Below are positions 1 through 5,139 of a DNA stretch of 5,139 nt, in pieces. The notes beneath the pieces were generated by a model. That model saw only the letters and a program-made list of their open reading frames with translations. It was not told the origin of the DNA and made no database searches. Numbering within the stretch: the stretch's first letter is position 1; each line of letters starts with the position of its first letter. Where the stretch lies: assembly GCA_018402605.1 (NCBI GenBank), contig JAGYIK010000080.1, forward strand, positions 1 to 5,139. Reading direction: 5' to 3'. The position numbers and the translations under genes were made by a program. The DNA comes from Litorivicinus sp. (GTDB taxonomy: Bacteria > Pseudomonadota > Gammaproteobacteria > Pseudomonadales > Litorivicinaceae).

Positions 1-1198
1 CCATGCCCGGAGCCGCAAGATATAGGGGTCGGTTGAGCGCCTGCTCAAACGCTGCAAATTTCGAAGCCCAAGCGCCGTAGTGCAGGTCACCGTCGATCGA
101 CAGATGCTCGGCAACAATGGGAATTAATACACCGTCTGCTTCGGATCTGAGCTCTTTGAGCGTCTCTTGATCCATTGGAAAATCCTCAGGCGCTTCAAAC
201 CAGCGCGGCTCCTTGCGGATCGTGAACTGCGCGCTCCCCTCGAATGCCTCATAGAGGTGGTCTGCAGCCAACGCCTCAAGGCCATCGCCGGCACCTAAGA
301 TCAATAACCGATGTCCGTCATGTACCCGGCGCTTGGTGAGACTCTCAAGGCCTTGAAACAGATCATCAAGGGTATTGAGTGTGGATGCACCAGAACGGGT
401 GATCGCGGCTTGGTACAGCAGCTCACGGTCCAAAAATGTGTCATCTTCGGGGTCTTGTTCGGTTTGAAAGTCACGGACGCGGCCGGTGTGTAAGACCATG
501 ACGGGTTTTTGTCGGGTACAGCTTCGTAGCGCACTGATAAATCGTGCAGGTAAGCGGAGGCGATCCATCTGGATGACCAACGCACGGCAATACGGGTCTT
601 GAATCAATGTATCGACCAGGTCGGCGATATTTACATCACTTGAGCCGCCGACACAAATGAGATGAGAAAGCCCGACCTGGCGACCTGAGACCCAATCACG
701 AATGCATGCGGTAATCGATGGAGATTGAGCCAATACTGCGATGTGGCCGGCCTTAACGAGCGGAAGTTGCACCTGAGGCCAAGCCGGAGTTGGTGTTTGT
801 AAGCCGTGATGTGGCAAAACCAAGGCTGCAGTATCGGGTCCGATGATGCGGCTGGTGAACCCATGTTTGAGCTCGGCAAGGCCCATTCGAATGCGTTTGG
901 CGGTCCGGGCCAGCGTGAGCTTTGGCAATACGATCAGCGGCCATTGTTTGGCGCAGGCGGTGCGGCAACAGCCCAGCAGGTCATCAGGAGATGCCATGAT
1001 GAAGAGAAGCGGACTTTGGCTATGTATCTCACTTTGATACATCGGGAGGTCGCCTGTGATGTGCTGCACTGGGGCATTGGGCGGTGTCGCATCAAACCAG
1101 GAAAGCCATCGCGTTGCTTCTTGCGATAGCGTCGGCGAAGCGTCCCAAACGAAGATCGCGCGAGGTTTTACGATATTTTGAAGGTAGCGTGTACTCAA
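1..1198 (-). CDS. PatZ/YfiQ-like protein (CoA-binding and succinyl-CoA-ligase-like domains), C-terminus missing
   Basis: 399 codons are present; the 3' end lies beyond the left edge. Residues 5-20 (YLQNIVKPRAIFVWDA) match the start of the CoA-binding Rossmann domain of NDP-forming acyl-CoA ligases and the protein lysine acetyltransferase PatZ. About 120-130 corresponds to the PatZ GPNSLGL segment. 150-240 (KAGHIAVLAQS, IRDW, VGGSSDVNIADLVDTLIQD, KPVMVLHTGR) is the succinyl-CoA-synthetase-like flavodoxin domain. The catalytic His of true acyl-CoA ligases (SHTG motif) is absent near 245-262, as in PatZ, so lysine acetyltransfer is a better guess than acetyl-CoA synthesis; the GNAT domain that would prove it lies outside the window. 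The usual VIGAS glycine is Asp (FVWDAS) and the following Gly-rich turn is missing, so CoA binding there may be lost. TTG start: an in-frame TAA lies just upstream, GAGG sits 7 nt before TTG, and the TTG overlaps the mnmH stop (TTGA), implying translational coupling. The next in-frame ATG (about 1042) would remove the first strand. Family sure; exact function not. Confidence 0.75.
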   Translation of the reverse strand, partial: MSTRYLQNIVKPRAIFVWDASPTLSQEATRWLSWFDATPPNAPVQHITGDLPMYQSEIHSQSPLLFIMASPDDLLGCCRTACAKQWPLIVLPKLTLARTAKRIRMGLAELKHGFTSRIIGPDTAALVLPHHGLQTPTPAWPQVQLPLVKAGHIAVLAQSPSITACIRDWVSGRQVGLSHLICVGGSSDVNIADLVDTLIQDPYCRALVIQMDRLRLPARFISALRSCTRQKPVMVLHTGRVRDFQTEQDPEDDTFLDRELLYQAAITRSGASTLNTLDDLFQGLESLTKRRVHDGHRLLILGAGDGLEALAADHLYEAFEGSAQFTIRKEPRWFEAPEDFPMDQETLKELRSEADGVLIPIVAEHLSIDGDLHYGAWASKFAAFEQALNRPLYLAAPGM

Positions 1199-2241
1199 AA
1201 ATCCGCCTCGAGATGCCGCTTAAGACCAGGCTCCAAGTGCCCAGGACTGCTCAACGCATAGTGTGCAGTGATTTGAAGACGCTTTTGTGAACGACGGTAG
1301 GCCGGGTCGTAGTGCTGGGTCAGTAAGCTCTCACACAAACTGAACCAGTCCGCTGCCTCGAGCTGTGTACGCCAAAGATGGAGTTGTTCTTTACTGTGGC
1401 GGAACGCCAGTTTGTCGATCAGTGCGAGCGTCCGCTCCGGATCGAGGGTGAGGTGTTGATAGGCCGCCAGAGAGAACTCAGCACGTGCGTTCGCAGGGCA
1501 TTCGAGCGCCAGTGCGGGTGCTTGGGTGAGTCGAGCAAACAGGGCCTTTGGTAGGTGAATCTCGCCAACTTTGGACGATTCAGACTCGACCCACACGGGC
1601 TGATCACTTCGCATCCGGCATAAGGCTTCAAAAAGCAGGGAATCAAAGTATTTCTGCGATGGCTGGGGCGCGCCTGGCTCTGCGCCAAGCAATGACCCAC
1701 GATGCTGTGCTAATGCCTCAAGGTCCAACACTTGGAATCCGGTATCCGCCATTTTCTTGAGGATTTCAGTTTTGCCACAACCGGTCGGCCCAGCCAACAC
1801 CCGAAAGTCGAGCCGTGCGATGTGCTCGGGAAGTGTAGCCTGGAGTTCGCGGCGGTAGGCTTTATACCCACCTTGCAGGAGTGTTACTGGCCAGCCGATT
1901 TCGTTCAGGACCAATGCCATCGATCCCGAACGCTGTCCGCCACGCCAGCAGTAGACGAGAGGACGCCAATCCCTTGGATGGTCTGACAGTGTTGCAAGAT
2001 GTTTGGCAATGTTGGCACTTGTCAGTGCTGCGCCGCGCTTCCGGGCTGTAAAGGGATCGACTTGTTTGTATAGGGTGCCAACCTCTGCGCGTTCGAGATC
2101 GTCGAGCACCGGTAAATTGATGGCGCCCGGAATATGATCTTCGAGAAATTCTGCCGGAGCGCGCACATCAATGATGCAATCGAAGCTCTGTTTTTCGCGC
2201 AAAATCTCGTCGATGGGTCGGGCTGGAATCTGTCGTTGCAT
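1195..2241 (-). CDS. mnmH: tRNA 2-selenouridine synthase MnmH (SelU/YbbB)
   Basis: 348 aa, close to the family length. MnmH replaces sulfur by selenium at the wobble 2-thiouridine of tRNA-Lys, -Glu and -Gln using selenophosphate, and can also geranylate the sulfur. An N-terminal rhodanese domain (about 10-135) contains IIDVRAPAEF (23-32), INLPV and the active-site loop YCWRGGQRSGS (97-107) with catalytic Cys98. A C-terminal P-loop domain begins with Walker A GPTGCGKT (151-158), followed by LDLEALAQHRGS (172-183), the conserved WVESESSKVGEIHLP (217-231) and a late YDPAYR (311-316). The ATG at 2241 is chosen because the longer open frame up to 2367 is only the antisense of the tRNA gene and matches nothing in the family. 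No strong Shine-Dalgarno precedes this ATG, so initiation may be weak. The stop overlaps the start of the PatZ-like gene. selD, the selenophosphate source, is not in view. Confidence 0.95.
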   Translation of the reverse strand: MQRQIPARPIDEILREKQSFDCIIDVRAPAEFLEDHIPGAINLPVLDDLERAEVGTLYKQVDPFTARKRGAALTSANIAKHLATLSDHPRDWRPLVYCWRGGQRSGSMALVLNEIGWPVTLLQGGYKAYRRELQATLPEHIARLDFRVLAGPTGCGKTEILKKMADTGFQVLDLEALAQHRGSLLGAEPGAPQPSQKYFDSLLFEALCRMRSDQPVWVESESSKVGEIHLPKALFARLTQAPALALECPANARAEFSLAAYQHLTLDPERTLALIDKLAFRHSKEQLHLWRTQLEAADWFSLCESLLTQHYDPAYRRSQKRLQITAHYALSSPGHLEPGLKRHLEADF

Positions 2242-2242
2242 G

Positions 2243-2271
2243 TTGACTTGGTGCGTTTGGACCTTAATAAT
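2243..2271 (+). promoter_or_regulatory. Promoter of tRNA-Thr
   Basis: TTGACT (2243-2248) and AATAAT (2266-2271) each match the sigma-70 consensus at 5 of 6 positions and are exactly 17 bp apart. The GC-rich stretch CCCGCTCCC follows, a discriminator type known from stringently controlled stable-RNA promoters. The transcript would start around 2278, giving a leader of only about 5 nt before the mature tRNA. The -35 box begins 2 bp from the mnmH start codon on the opposite strand. Confidence 0.75.
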
Positions 2272-2282
2272 CCCGCTCCCAT

Positions 2283-2358
<76 letters not shown>

Positions 2359-2567
2359 CATACGCATTGGACATCTTGCCCCGCGGGTTCCCGCAGAGTT
2401 TAACAGGAAAGCTTTGGCTTCTCTTCTGAATCACACGTTGTTTTAGCCAAGCTCGTTGCAGGGTCATCCGGCAGACTTGGAATTCTGGTGAGTGGATCCC
2501 TGTCAGTTGTTGGCTGAAATGCACCAAAGGCGGATGTGAGCTCGAACCTCCCAATCGATAGGTTTGA
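2359..2567. other. Non-coding gap between tRNA-Thr and the toxin gene
   Basis: This stretch lies between two convergent units. I see no gene on either strand: the open minus-strand frame at 2294-2554 reads into the antisense of the tRNA and has no recognisable domain. A short GCGGG/CCCGC inverted repeat (2383-2394) lacks a proper loop and T-tract. No copy of the tRNA 3' end, as an attachment site would leave, was noticed. Confidence 0.5.
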
Positions 2568-2963
2568 TCAGCGCATCGGATTTTTGATGATTAAGGTATC
2601 TTCGATCACGAGATTGTGTTGCATGTCTTCACTGAAAAGTTCAGTGCACCCAGCCAAGAGTGCCGCCGCAACGATCATGCTGTCGTAAACTGAGAGGTGG
2701 TAACGCTCCGAAACGGCGCGACCGAGGTCGTGTGTTTCTATAGTCATTGGCGTGACATGGAGGAGCGCACGAAGCCCGTACAAAAATCGGTTGCATTCTG
2801 CGATGGTCAAGTCAGTTTTGCGGCAGATTGTTGAAAGGCATTCGTGAAGGACTTGCACGCTAATGGTGCCACCCTGGCCGACGATTGAACTAGCTATGTC
2901 AGCTTTGTCGTCCGTTTGAAGTAAATAGAGCAGAATATTTGAATCAATAAATCGACCGGTCAT
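2568..2963 (-). CDS. PIN-domain toxin of a VapBC-like toxin-antitoxin pair
   Basis: 131 aa, a typical VapC-like length. PIN-domain toxins are Mg2+-dependent ribonucleases that cut tRNA, rRNA or mRNA when their antitoxin is degraded. The acidic residues of the family are present: Asp7 in FIDSNILLYLL (5-15), Glu41 in VLHECLS (38-44), Asp94 in LSVYDSMIVAAAL (90-102) and Asp113 in LFSEDMQ (109-115). The C-terminus IIKNPMR is also typical. The ATG at 2963 is preferred over those at 2969 and 2975 because GAGG lies 6 nt before it and the protein then starts as PIN proteins usually do. It overlaps the antitoxin gene by 20 bp, so the two are co-transcribed and probably translationally coupled. All catalytic residues are intact, so it is likely active. 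The RNA target cannot be read from sequence. Confidence 0.92.
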   Translation of the reverse strand: MTGRFIDSNILLYLLQTDDKADIASSIVGQGGTISVQVLHECLSTICRKTDLTIAECNRFLYGLRALLHVTPMTIETHDLGRAVSERYHLSVYDSMIVAAALLAGCTELFSEDMQHNLVIEDTLIIKNPMR

Positions 2964-3189
2964 TAGCATCCTCACGAGTTAGGCGATCATGCGCCTTTAG
3001 CCGACCTCTGAACTCCCGAAGTTCACTCAGGATTTGCGCGCTTGATTTGTAAGGCACGACCTCGAATACTCGTTCGTCAGTAGTGGCAATTAGCGCAATA
3101 TCGTCACCGGTTTTGAAAAGCTTCAGTTGTTGGCAGAGTGTAGAAGGTGACTGGACAGCCAATGAATTACCCCATTCCCAAATTTGCAT
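2944..3189 (-). CDS. AbrB/MazE-type antitoxin (VapB-like)
   Basis: 81 aa. The N-terminus MQIWEWGNSLAVQSPSTL (1-18) is the SpoVT/AbrB swapped-hairpin DNA-binding motif, usually written WGNSLAVRIP, followed by LKLFKTGDDIALI (22-34). The Arg-hydrophobic step of that motif is Gln13-Ser14 here, a departure at a position that contacts DNA in MazE relatives. The C-terminal half (about 45-81, ILSELREFRGRLK and onward) is charged and would wrap the toxin. The ATG at 3189 is chosen over an upstream one at 3213 because the family starts here, GGGA lies about 10 nt upstream, and the earlier ATG falls inside the operator repeat. The antitoxin neutralises the downstream PIN toxin and is expected to repress its own promoter. 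Confidence 0.88.
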   Translation of the reverse strand: MQIWEWGNSLAVQSPSTLCQQLKLFKTGDDIALIATTDERVFEVVPYKSSAQILSELREFRGRLKAHDRLTREDANDRSIY

Positions 3190-3200
3190 GATTACATTCC

Positions 3201-3231
3201 CAATAATATACATGGAAAATGTATATTATTG
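3201..3231. promoter_or_regulatory. Operator of the toxin-antitoxin pair (perfect 13-bp inverted repeat)
   Basis: CAATAATATACAT (3201-3213) and its exact reverse complement ATGTATATTATTG (3219-3231) flank the 5-bp spacer GGAAA. The repeat ends 11 bp upstream of the antitoxin start. Such palindromes are the usual binding sites of AbrB-type antitoxins and toxin-antitoxin complexes. On the minus strand the arm nearer the gene contains TATATT/TATTAT, which could be the -10 element, so binding would block the polymerase. The repeat is seen directly; its regulatory role is inferred. Confidence 0.8.
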
Positions 3232-3395
3232 TTAGCGACAGAAAAGTCTGGACGAATCGGAGGGCGGCATTGTGTCAAGCTGTCGATCTCTTAACCAATG
3301 AAGTCCACAACTGGGATGGCCTATGCATGAGTTAGGCGCAGACGTGAAACTTGTCGGACCGGTGATTGAACAATATTTGTTTTAGAGCCGCAGAC

Positions 3396-3423
3396 TTGAT
3401 GGTCGCTGCAGATTTGGTATCAA
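3396..3423 (+). promoter_or_regulatory. Weak promoter candidate for the DUF2007 gene
   Basis: TTGATG (3396-3401) and TATCAA (3418-3423) match the sigma-70 boxes at 4 of 6 positions each with a 16-bp spacer, about 67 bp before the GTG start. It is the best candidate I found in the 3232-3489 gap, but matches of this quality arise by chance. The rest of that gap shows no gene, repeat or terminator. Confidence 0.25.
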
Positions 3424-3489
3424 TTGGGCCACTGGAAACCCCTGCAAAGCGGAGTATCGGTGACCGTATTCAGAGCATAGGTGGGGTGT

Positions 3490-3789
3490 GTGAGAAAGCT
3501 CTTCACTGCAAGCAATATCCTTGAAGCACAGCTTCTTGACCTCATGCTAAGAAATAGCAGTATTCGTTCGCATGTCAAAAATGACAGGTTGCAGTCTGGT
3601 GTCGGTGAGATCCCGTTTGTTGAGATGTGGCCTGAAGTGTGGATTTTGGAAGCTGAGCATTGGGTCAAGGCGACCGAGATCTTGCGCCAGTTTCAGCAGA
3701 CTCGGGTAACAGATGATTGGGTCTGCCCGCATTGCAGTGAGGCCAATCCAGGAACCTTTGAGACCTGTTGGTCGTGTGCGAAGGTCTGA
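3490..3789 (+). CDS. DUF2007 family protein with C-terminal RanBP2-type zinc finger
   Basis: 99 aa. Residues 1-70 fit DUF2007 (often labelled 'putative signal transducing protein'): MRKLFTASNILEAQLLDLMLRNSSI (1-25), VGEIPFVEMWPEVWIL (38-53) and an alternating helix to FQQ. The C-terminus is a RanBP2-type zinc finger: Trp77, Cys79, Cys82, Asn86, Cys93 and Cys96 fit W-x-C-x2-C-x3-N-x6-C-x2-C exactly. In eukaryotes this fold binds ubiquitin or single-stranded RNA; its bacterial role is not established. The GTG at 3490 is preferred over a GTG at 3481 because AGGTGG (3479-3484) lies 5 nt before it and the family begins with a short Met-Lys/Arg-Leu strand. No signal peptide or membrane segment, so cytosolic. 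The dioxygenase gene starts 38 bp downstream on the same strand. Family clear; function unknown. Confidence 0.85.
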   Translation: MRKLFTASNILEAQLLDLMLRNSSIRSHVKNDRLQSGVGEIPFVEMWPEVWILEAEHWVKATEILRQFQQTRVTDDWVCPHCSEANPGTFETCWSCAKV

Positions 3790-3827
3790 GAGACGGGTGT
3801 GTTGAGTGCATGAAGAAGGAGTAGGGC

Positions 3828-4445
3828 ATGAAGGTGAATCGTCGACAGGTGCTCACACAGTTGACCGGGCTTGCTGTGTACTCGGTGGCACACTCAGTCC
3901 AGGCGAAAGTGACGCCATCGCAAAGCTTAGGGCCGTTTTATCCATCGACGTTTCCGCTTGATAGTGATGCAGATCTGACCTACGTCGATGGGCAAGAGGG
4001 ACGTGCGACCGGAATGATTACCAATTTGGTCGGGCGGGTCGCAGACATCAAAGGCCGTCCGATTCCAGATGCACTGATCGAAATATGGCAGTGTGATGCC
4101 TTTAGTGCATACCATCATCCGCGCGCGGGCGGGGGTGTCGATCCATCCTTCCAAGGGTATGGAAAAACCACCACTGACGCGATGGGCCGTTACCGATTCA
4201 AAACCATCCGACCTGTCGCGTATCCAGGTCGAGCACCACACATCCATGTCAAGATTACTCAAGGTTCTCAACAACTTGTGACGCAAATCTATGTACGCGG
4301 TGAACCTGCAAATGATCGCGACTTCTTGTTGAATGCGATCCGAGACCAAAGCGCTCGTGATTCATTGATCATCGCGTTTGAGAATGATCCAACCGGATCA
4401 GCAGGTGAGTTAGTTGCTGAATTCAATCCGATCATACGGGTGTGA
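3828..4445 (+). CDS. Tat-exported intradiol ring-cleavage dioxygenase (protocatechuate 3,4-dioxygenase-like)
   Basis: 205 aa. Intradiol dioxygenases use non-haem Fe(III) and O2 to open catechol-type rings between the two hydroxyls. Residues 1-26 look like a twin-arginine signal: Arg5-Arg6, a hydrophobic stretch (VLTQLTGLAVYSV) and a likely cut after VQA (24-26), which would place the enzyme in the periplasm. The mature part has LGPFYP (34-39), LVGRVADIKGRPIPDALIEIWQCDAFSAYHHP (67-98), FQGYGKTTTDAMGRYRFKTIRP (108-129) and YPGRAPHIHVK (132-142). By alignment the iron ligands are Tyr95, Tyr132, His138 and His140. The loop between Tyr132 and the His pair is about 7 residues shorter than in protocatechuate 3,4-dioxygenase, and no alpha/beta partner gene is present, so the substrate is unknown. 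AAGGAG lies 6 nt before ATG. A terminator follows 40 bp after the stop. It may share a transcript with the DUF2007 gene. Confidence 0.9.
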   Translation: MKVNRRQVLTQLTGLAVYSVAHSVQAKVTPSQSLGPFYPSTFPLDSDADLTYVDGQEGRATGMITNLVGRVADIKGRPIPDALIEIWQCDAFSAYHHPRAGGGVDPSFQGYGKTTTDAMGRYRFKTIRPVAYPGRAPHIHVKITQGSQQLVTQIYVRGEPANDRDFLLNAIRDQSARDSLIIAFENDPTGSAGELVAEFNPIIRV

Positions 4446-4484
4446 GGCAACTGGCTCCCGAATTGAGAACAGAGTGGCCCCTGC

Positions 4485-4506
4485 AATGAACCCGTGGTTC
4501 ATTTTT
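4485..4506 (+). terminator. Rho-independent terminator after the dioxygenase gene
   Basis: AATGAACC (4485-4492) pairs perfectly over 8 bp with GGTTCATT (4496-4503) around the 3-nt loop CGT, and the 3' arm runs into TTTTT (4502-4506). It lies 40 bp after the dioxygenase stop and separates that unit from purT. A weaker CACC/GGTG hairpin followed by TTTTT (4524-4541) might add a second stop. Confidence 0.8.
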
Positions 4507-4676
4507 GCCTGTGTCCTTTTAGCCACCAAAGCGGTGTTTTTCGGTTTGTCGCTGCAAATGGCACTGTCCTGAGCAGACATGGACCGAAGATCTCTGGTGT
4601 CTCCCTTTGCTTGGCGTGGGATGCGCATGAGTTTTCAGCTACCCTCACATACCACTGACGGCTCAAGGAGAAATGT

Positions 4677-5139
4677 GTGAGCACCATCGGCACGCCATTT
4701 ACATCGACAGCCAAACGCGCACTTCTGTGCGGGGCAGGTGAGCTTGGCAAGGAGGTCGTCATTGAGCTTCAGCGGCTCGGAGTTGAGGTGATTGCTCTGG
4801 ACTCCTACGCGAATGCGCCAGCCATGCAAGTGGCCGATCGCAGTCATGTCTTGAATATGCTCGACCCCTCGGCATTACGCGCTGTCATCGAGGCCGAACA
4901 GCCGCATCTGATTATTCCGGAGGTTGAGGCCATTGCGACTGATGCCTTGGTTTCTCTCGAGAGCGAGGGTTTTCGGGTCGTACCGACTGCTCGGGCGACA
5001 CAGTTGACGATGAATCGAAAGGGGATTCGGCAGTTGGCGGCGGTCGAACTGGGCCTGAAGACATCAAACTATCGGTTTGCAGAGACACGTGAAGGCTATC
5101 TTGAGGCTGTGCAGACCCTCGGGCTTCCCTGTGTGGTCA
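4677..5139 (+). CDS. purT: Formate-dependent phosphoribosylglycinamide formyltransferase (GAR transformylase 2), C-terminus missing
   Basis: 154 codons are present; the gene continues beyond the right edge (about 390 aa in the family). PurT uses formate and ATP to formylate GAR in de novo purine synthesis, replacing the folate-dependent step of PurN. The visible part is the N-terminal pre-ATP-grasp domain and the start of the ATP-grasp region. It follows E. coli PurT closely: LLCGAGELGKEVVIELQRLG (16-35), VIALDSYANAPAMQVADRSHVLNML (38-62), IIPEVEAIATDAL (78-90), then VVPTARATQLTMNRKGIRQLAA and, at the edge, LGLPCVV. AAGGAG (4665-4670) is 6 nt before the GTG start, and no earlier in-frame start was found. 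It is separated from the upstream genes by a terminator, so it probably has its own promoter. I found no convincing one and no PurR-like operator in 4507-4664. Confidence 0.96.
   Translation, partial: MSTIGTPFTSTAKRALLCGAGELGKEVVIELQRLGVEVIALDSYANAPAMQVADRSHVLNMLDPSALRAVIEAEQPHLIIPEVEAIATDALVSLESEGFRVVPTARATQLTMNRKGIRQLAAVELGLKTSNYRFAETREGYLEAVQTLGLPCVV

Noticed and set aside
806..1129. Plus-strand open frame of 107 codons
   Set aside because: It lies opposite the PatZ-like gene, whose minus-strand translation matches a known family throughout; this one shows no motif.
2383..2394. Inverted repeat GCGGG/CCCGC as terminator of tRNA-Thr
   Set aside because: The loop is only 2 nt unless the stem shrinks to 4 bp, and the following sequence AGAGTTTAAC has no T-tract.
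2531..2552. Reverse-strand GGTTCGAG resembling a tRNA T-loop, possible tRNA remnant or attachment site
   Set aside because: The match to tRNA-Thr is only 8 bp and inverted, and the flanks do not form a T stem or any cloverleaf.
3927..4349. Minus-strand open frame of 140 codons
   Set aside because: It is the shadow of the dioxygenase gene, whose motifs and signal peptide are clear on the plus strand.
4579..4680. 33-codon frame ending in a GTGA overlap with purT, as a possible leader peptide
   Set aside because: It has no Shine-Dalgarno, no run of regulatory codons and no attenuator-like hairpin pair before purT.

Overview
The window looks like chromosomal DNA of a gammaproteobacterium. The evidence is a PurT close to the enterobacterial protein, a PatZ/YfiQ-type protein, MnmH, a DUF2007 protein with a RanBP2-type zinc finger, and Shine-Dalgarno-led genes using ATG, GTG and TTG starts. 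The genus cannot be named from sequence alone. This is mostly ordinary core genome with one small accessory insert (a toxin-antitoxin pair).

Layout. 1-1198 (-) is the N-terminal part of a PatZ/acyl-CoA ligase-like protein that runs off the left edge. It starts on a TTG overlapping the stop of mnmH (1195-2241, -), the tRNA 2-selenouridine/geranyl-2-thiouridine synthase. mnmH faces away from tRNA-Thr(GGT) (2283-2358, +). The tRNA promoter fills the 41 bp between them, with its -35 box starting 2 bp from the mnmH start codon. 2359-2567 holds no convincing gene. 2568-3189 (-) is a VapBC-like type II toxin-antitoxin pair (AbrB-type antitoxin, PIN-domain toxin) with a perfect 13-bp inverted repeat upstream as likely autoregulatory operator. 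3232-3489 is non-coding apart from a weak promoter candidate. 3490-3789 (+) is a DUF2007 protein ending in a textbook RanBP2-type zinc finger. 3828-4445 (+) is a Tat-exported intradiol ring-cleavage dioxygenase, followed by a good rho-independent terminator (4485-4506). 4507-4676 holds no confident gene. purT (4677-5139, +) runs off the right edge.

How the parts relate. mnmH and the PatZ-like gene are very probably one translationally coupled operon. The DUF2007 and dioxygenase genes are 38 bp apart on the same strand and may be co-transcribed up to the terminator. The toxin-antitoxin pair sits beside a tRNA gene, a common place for acquired DNA, but I see no integrase or duplicated tRNA end. 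No clearly novel multi-gene system is visible. The most unusual items are the degenerate PatZ-like protein coupled to a tRNA-modification gene, and the tight mnmH/tRNA-Thr promoter overlap.
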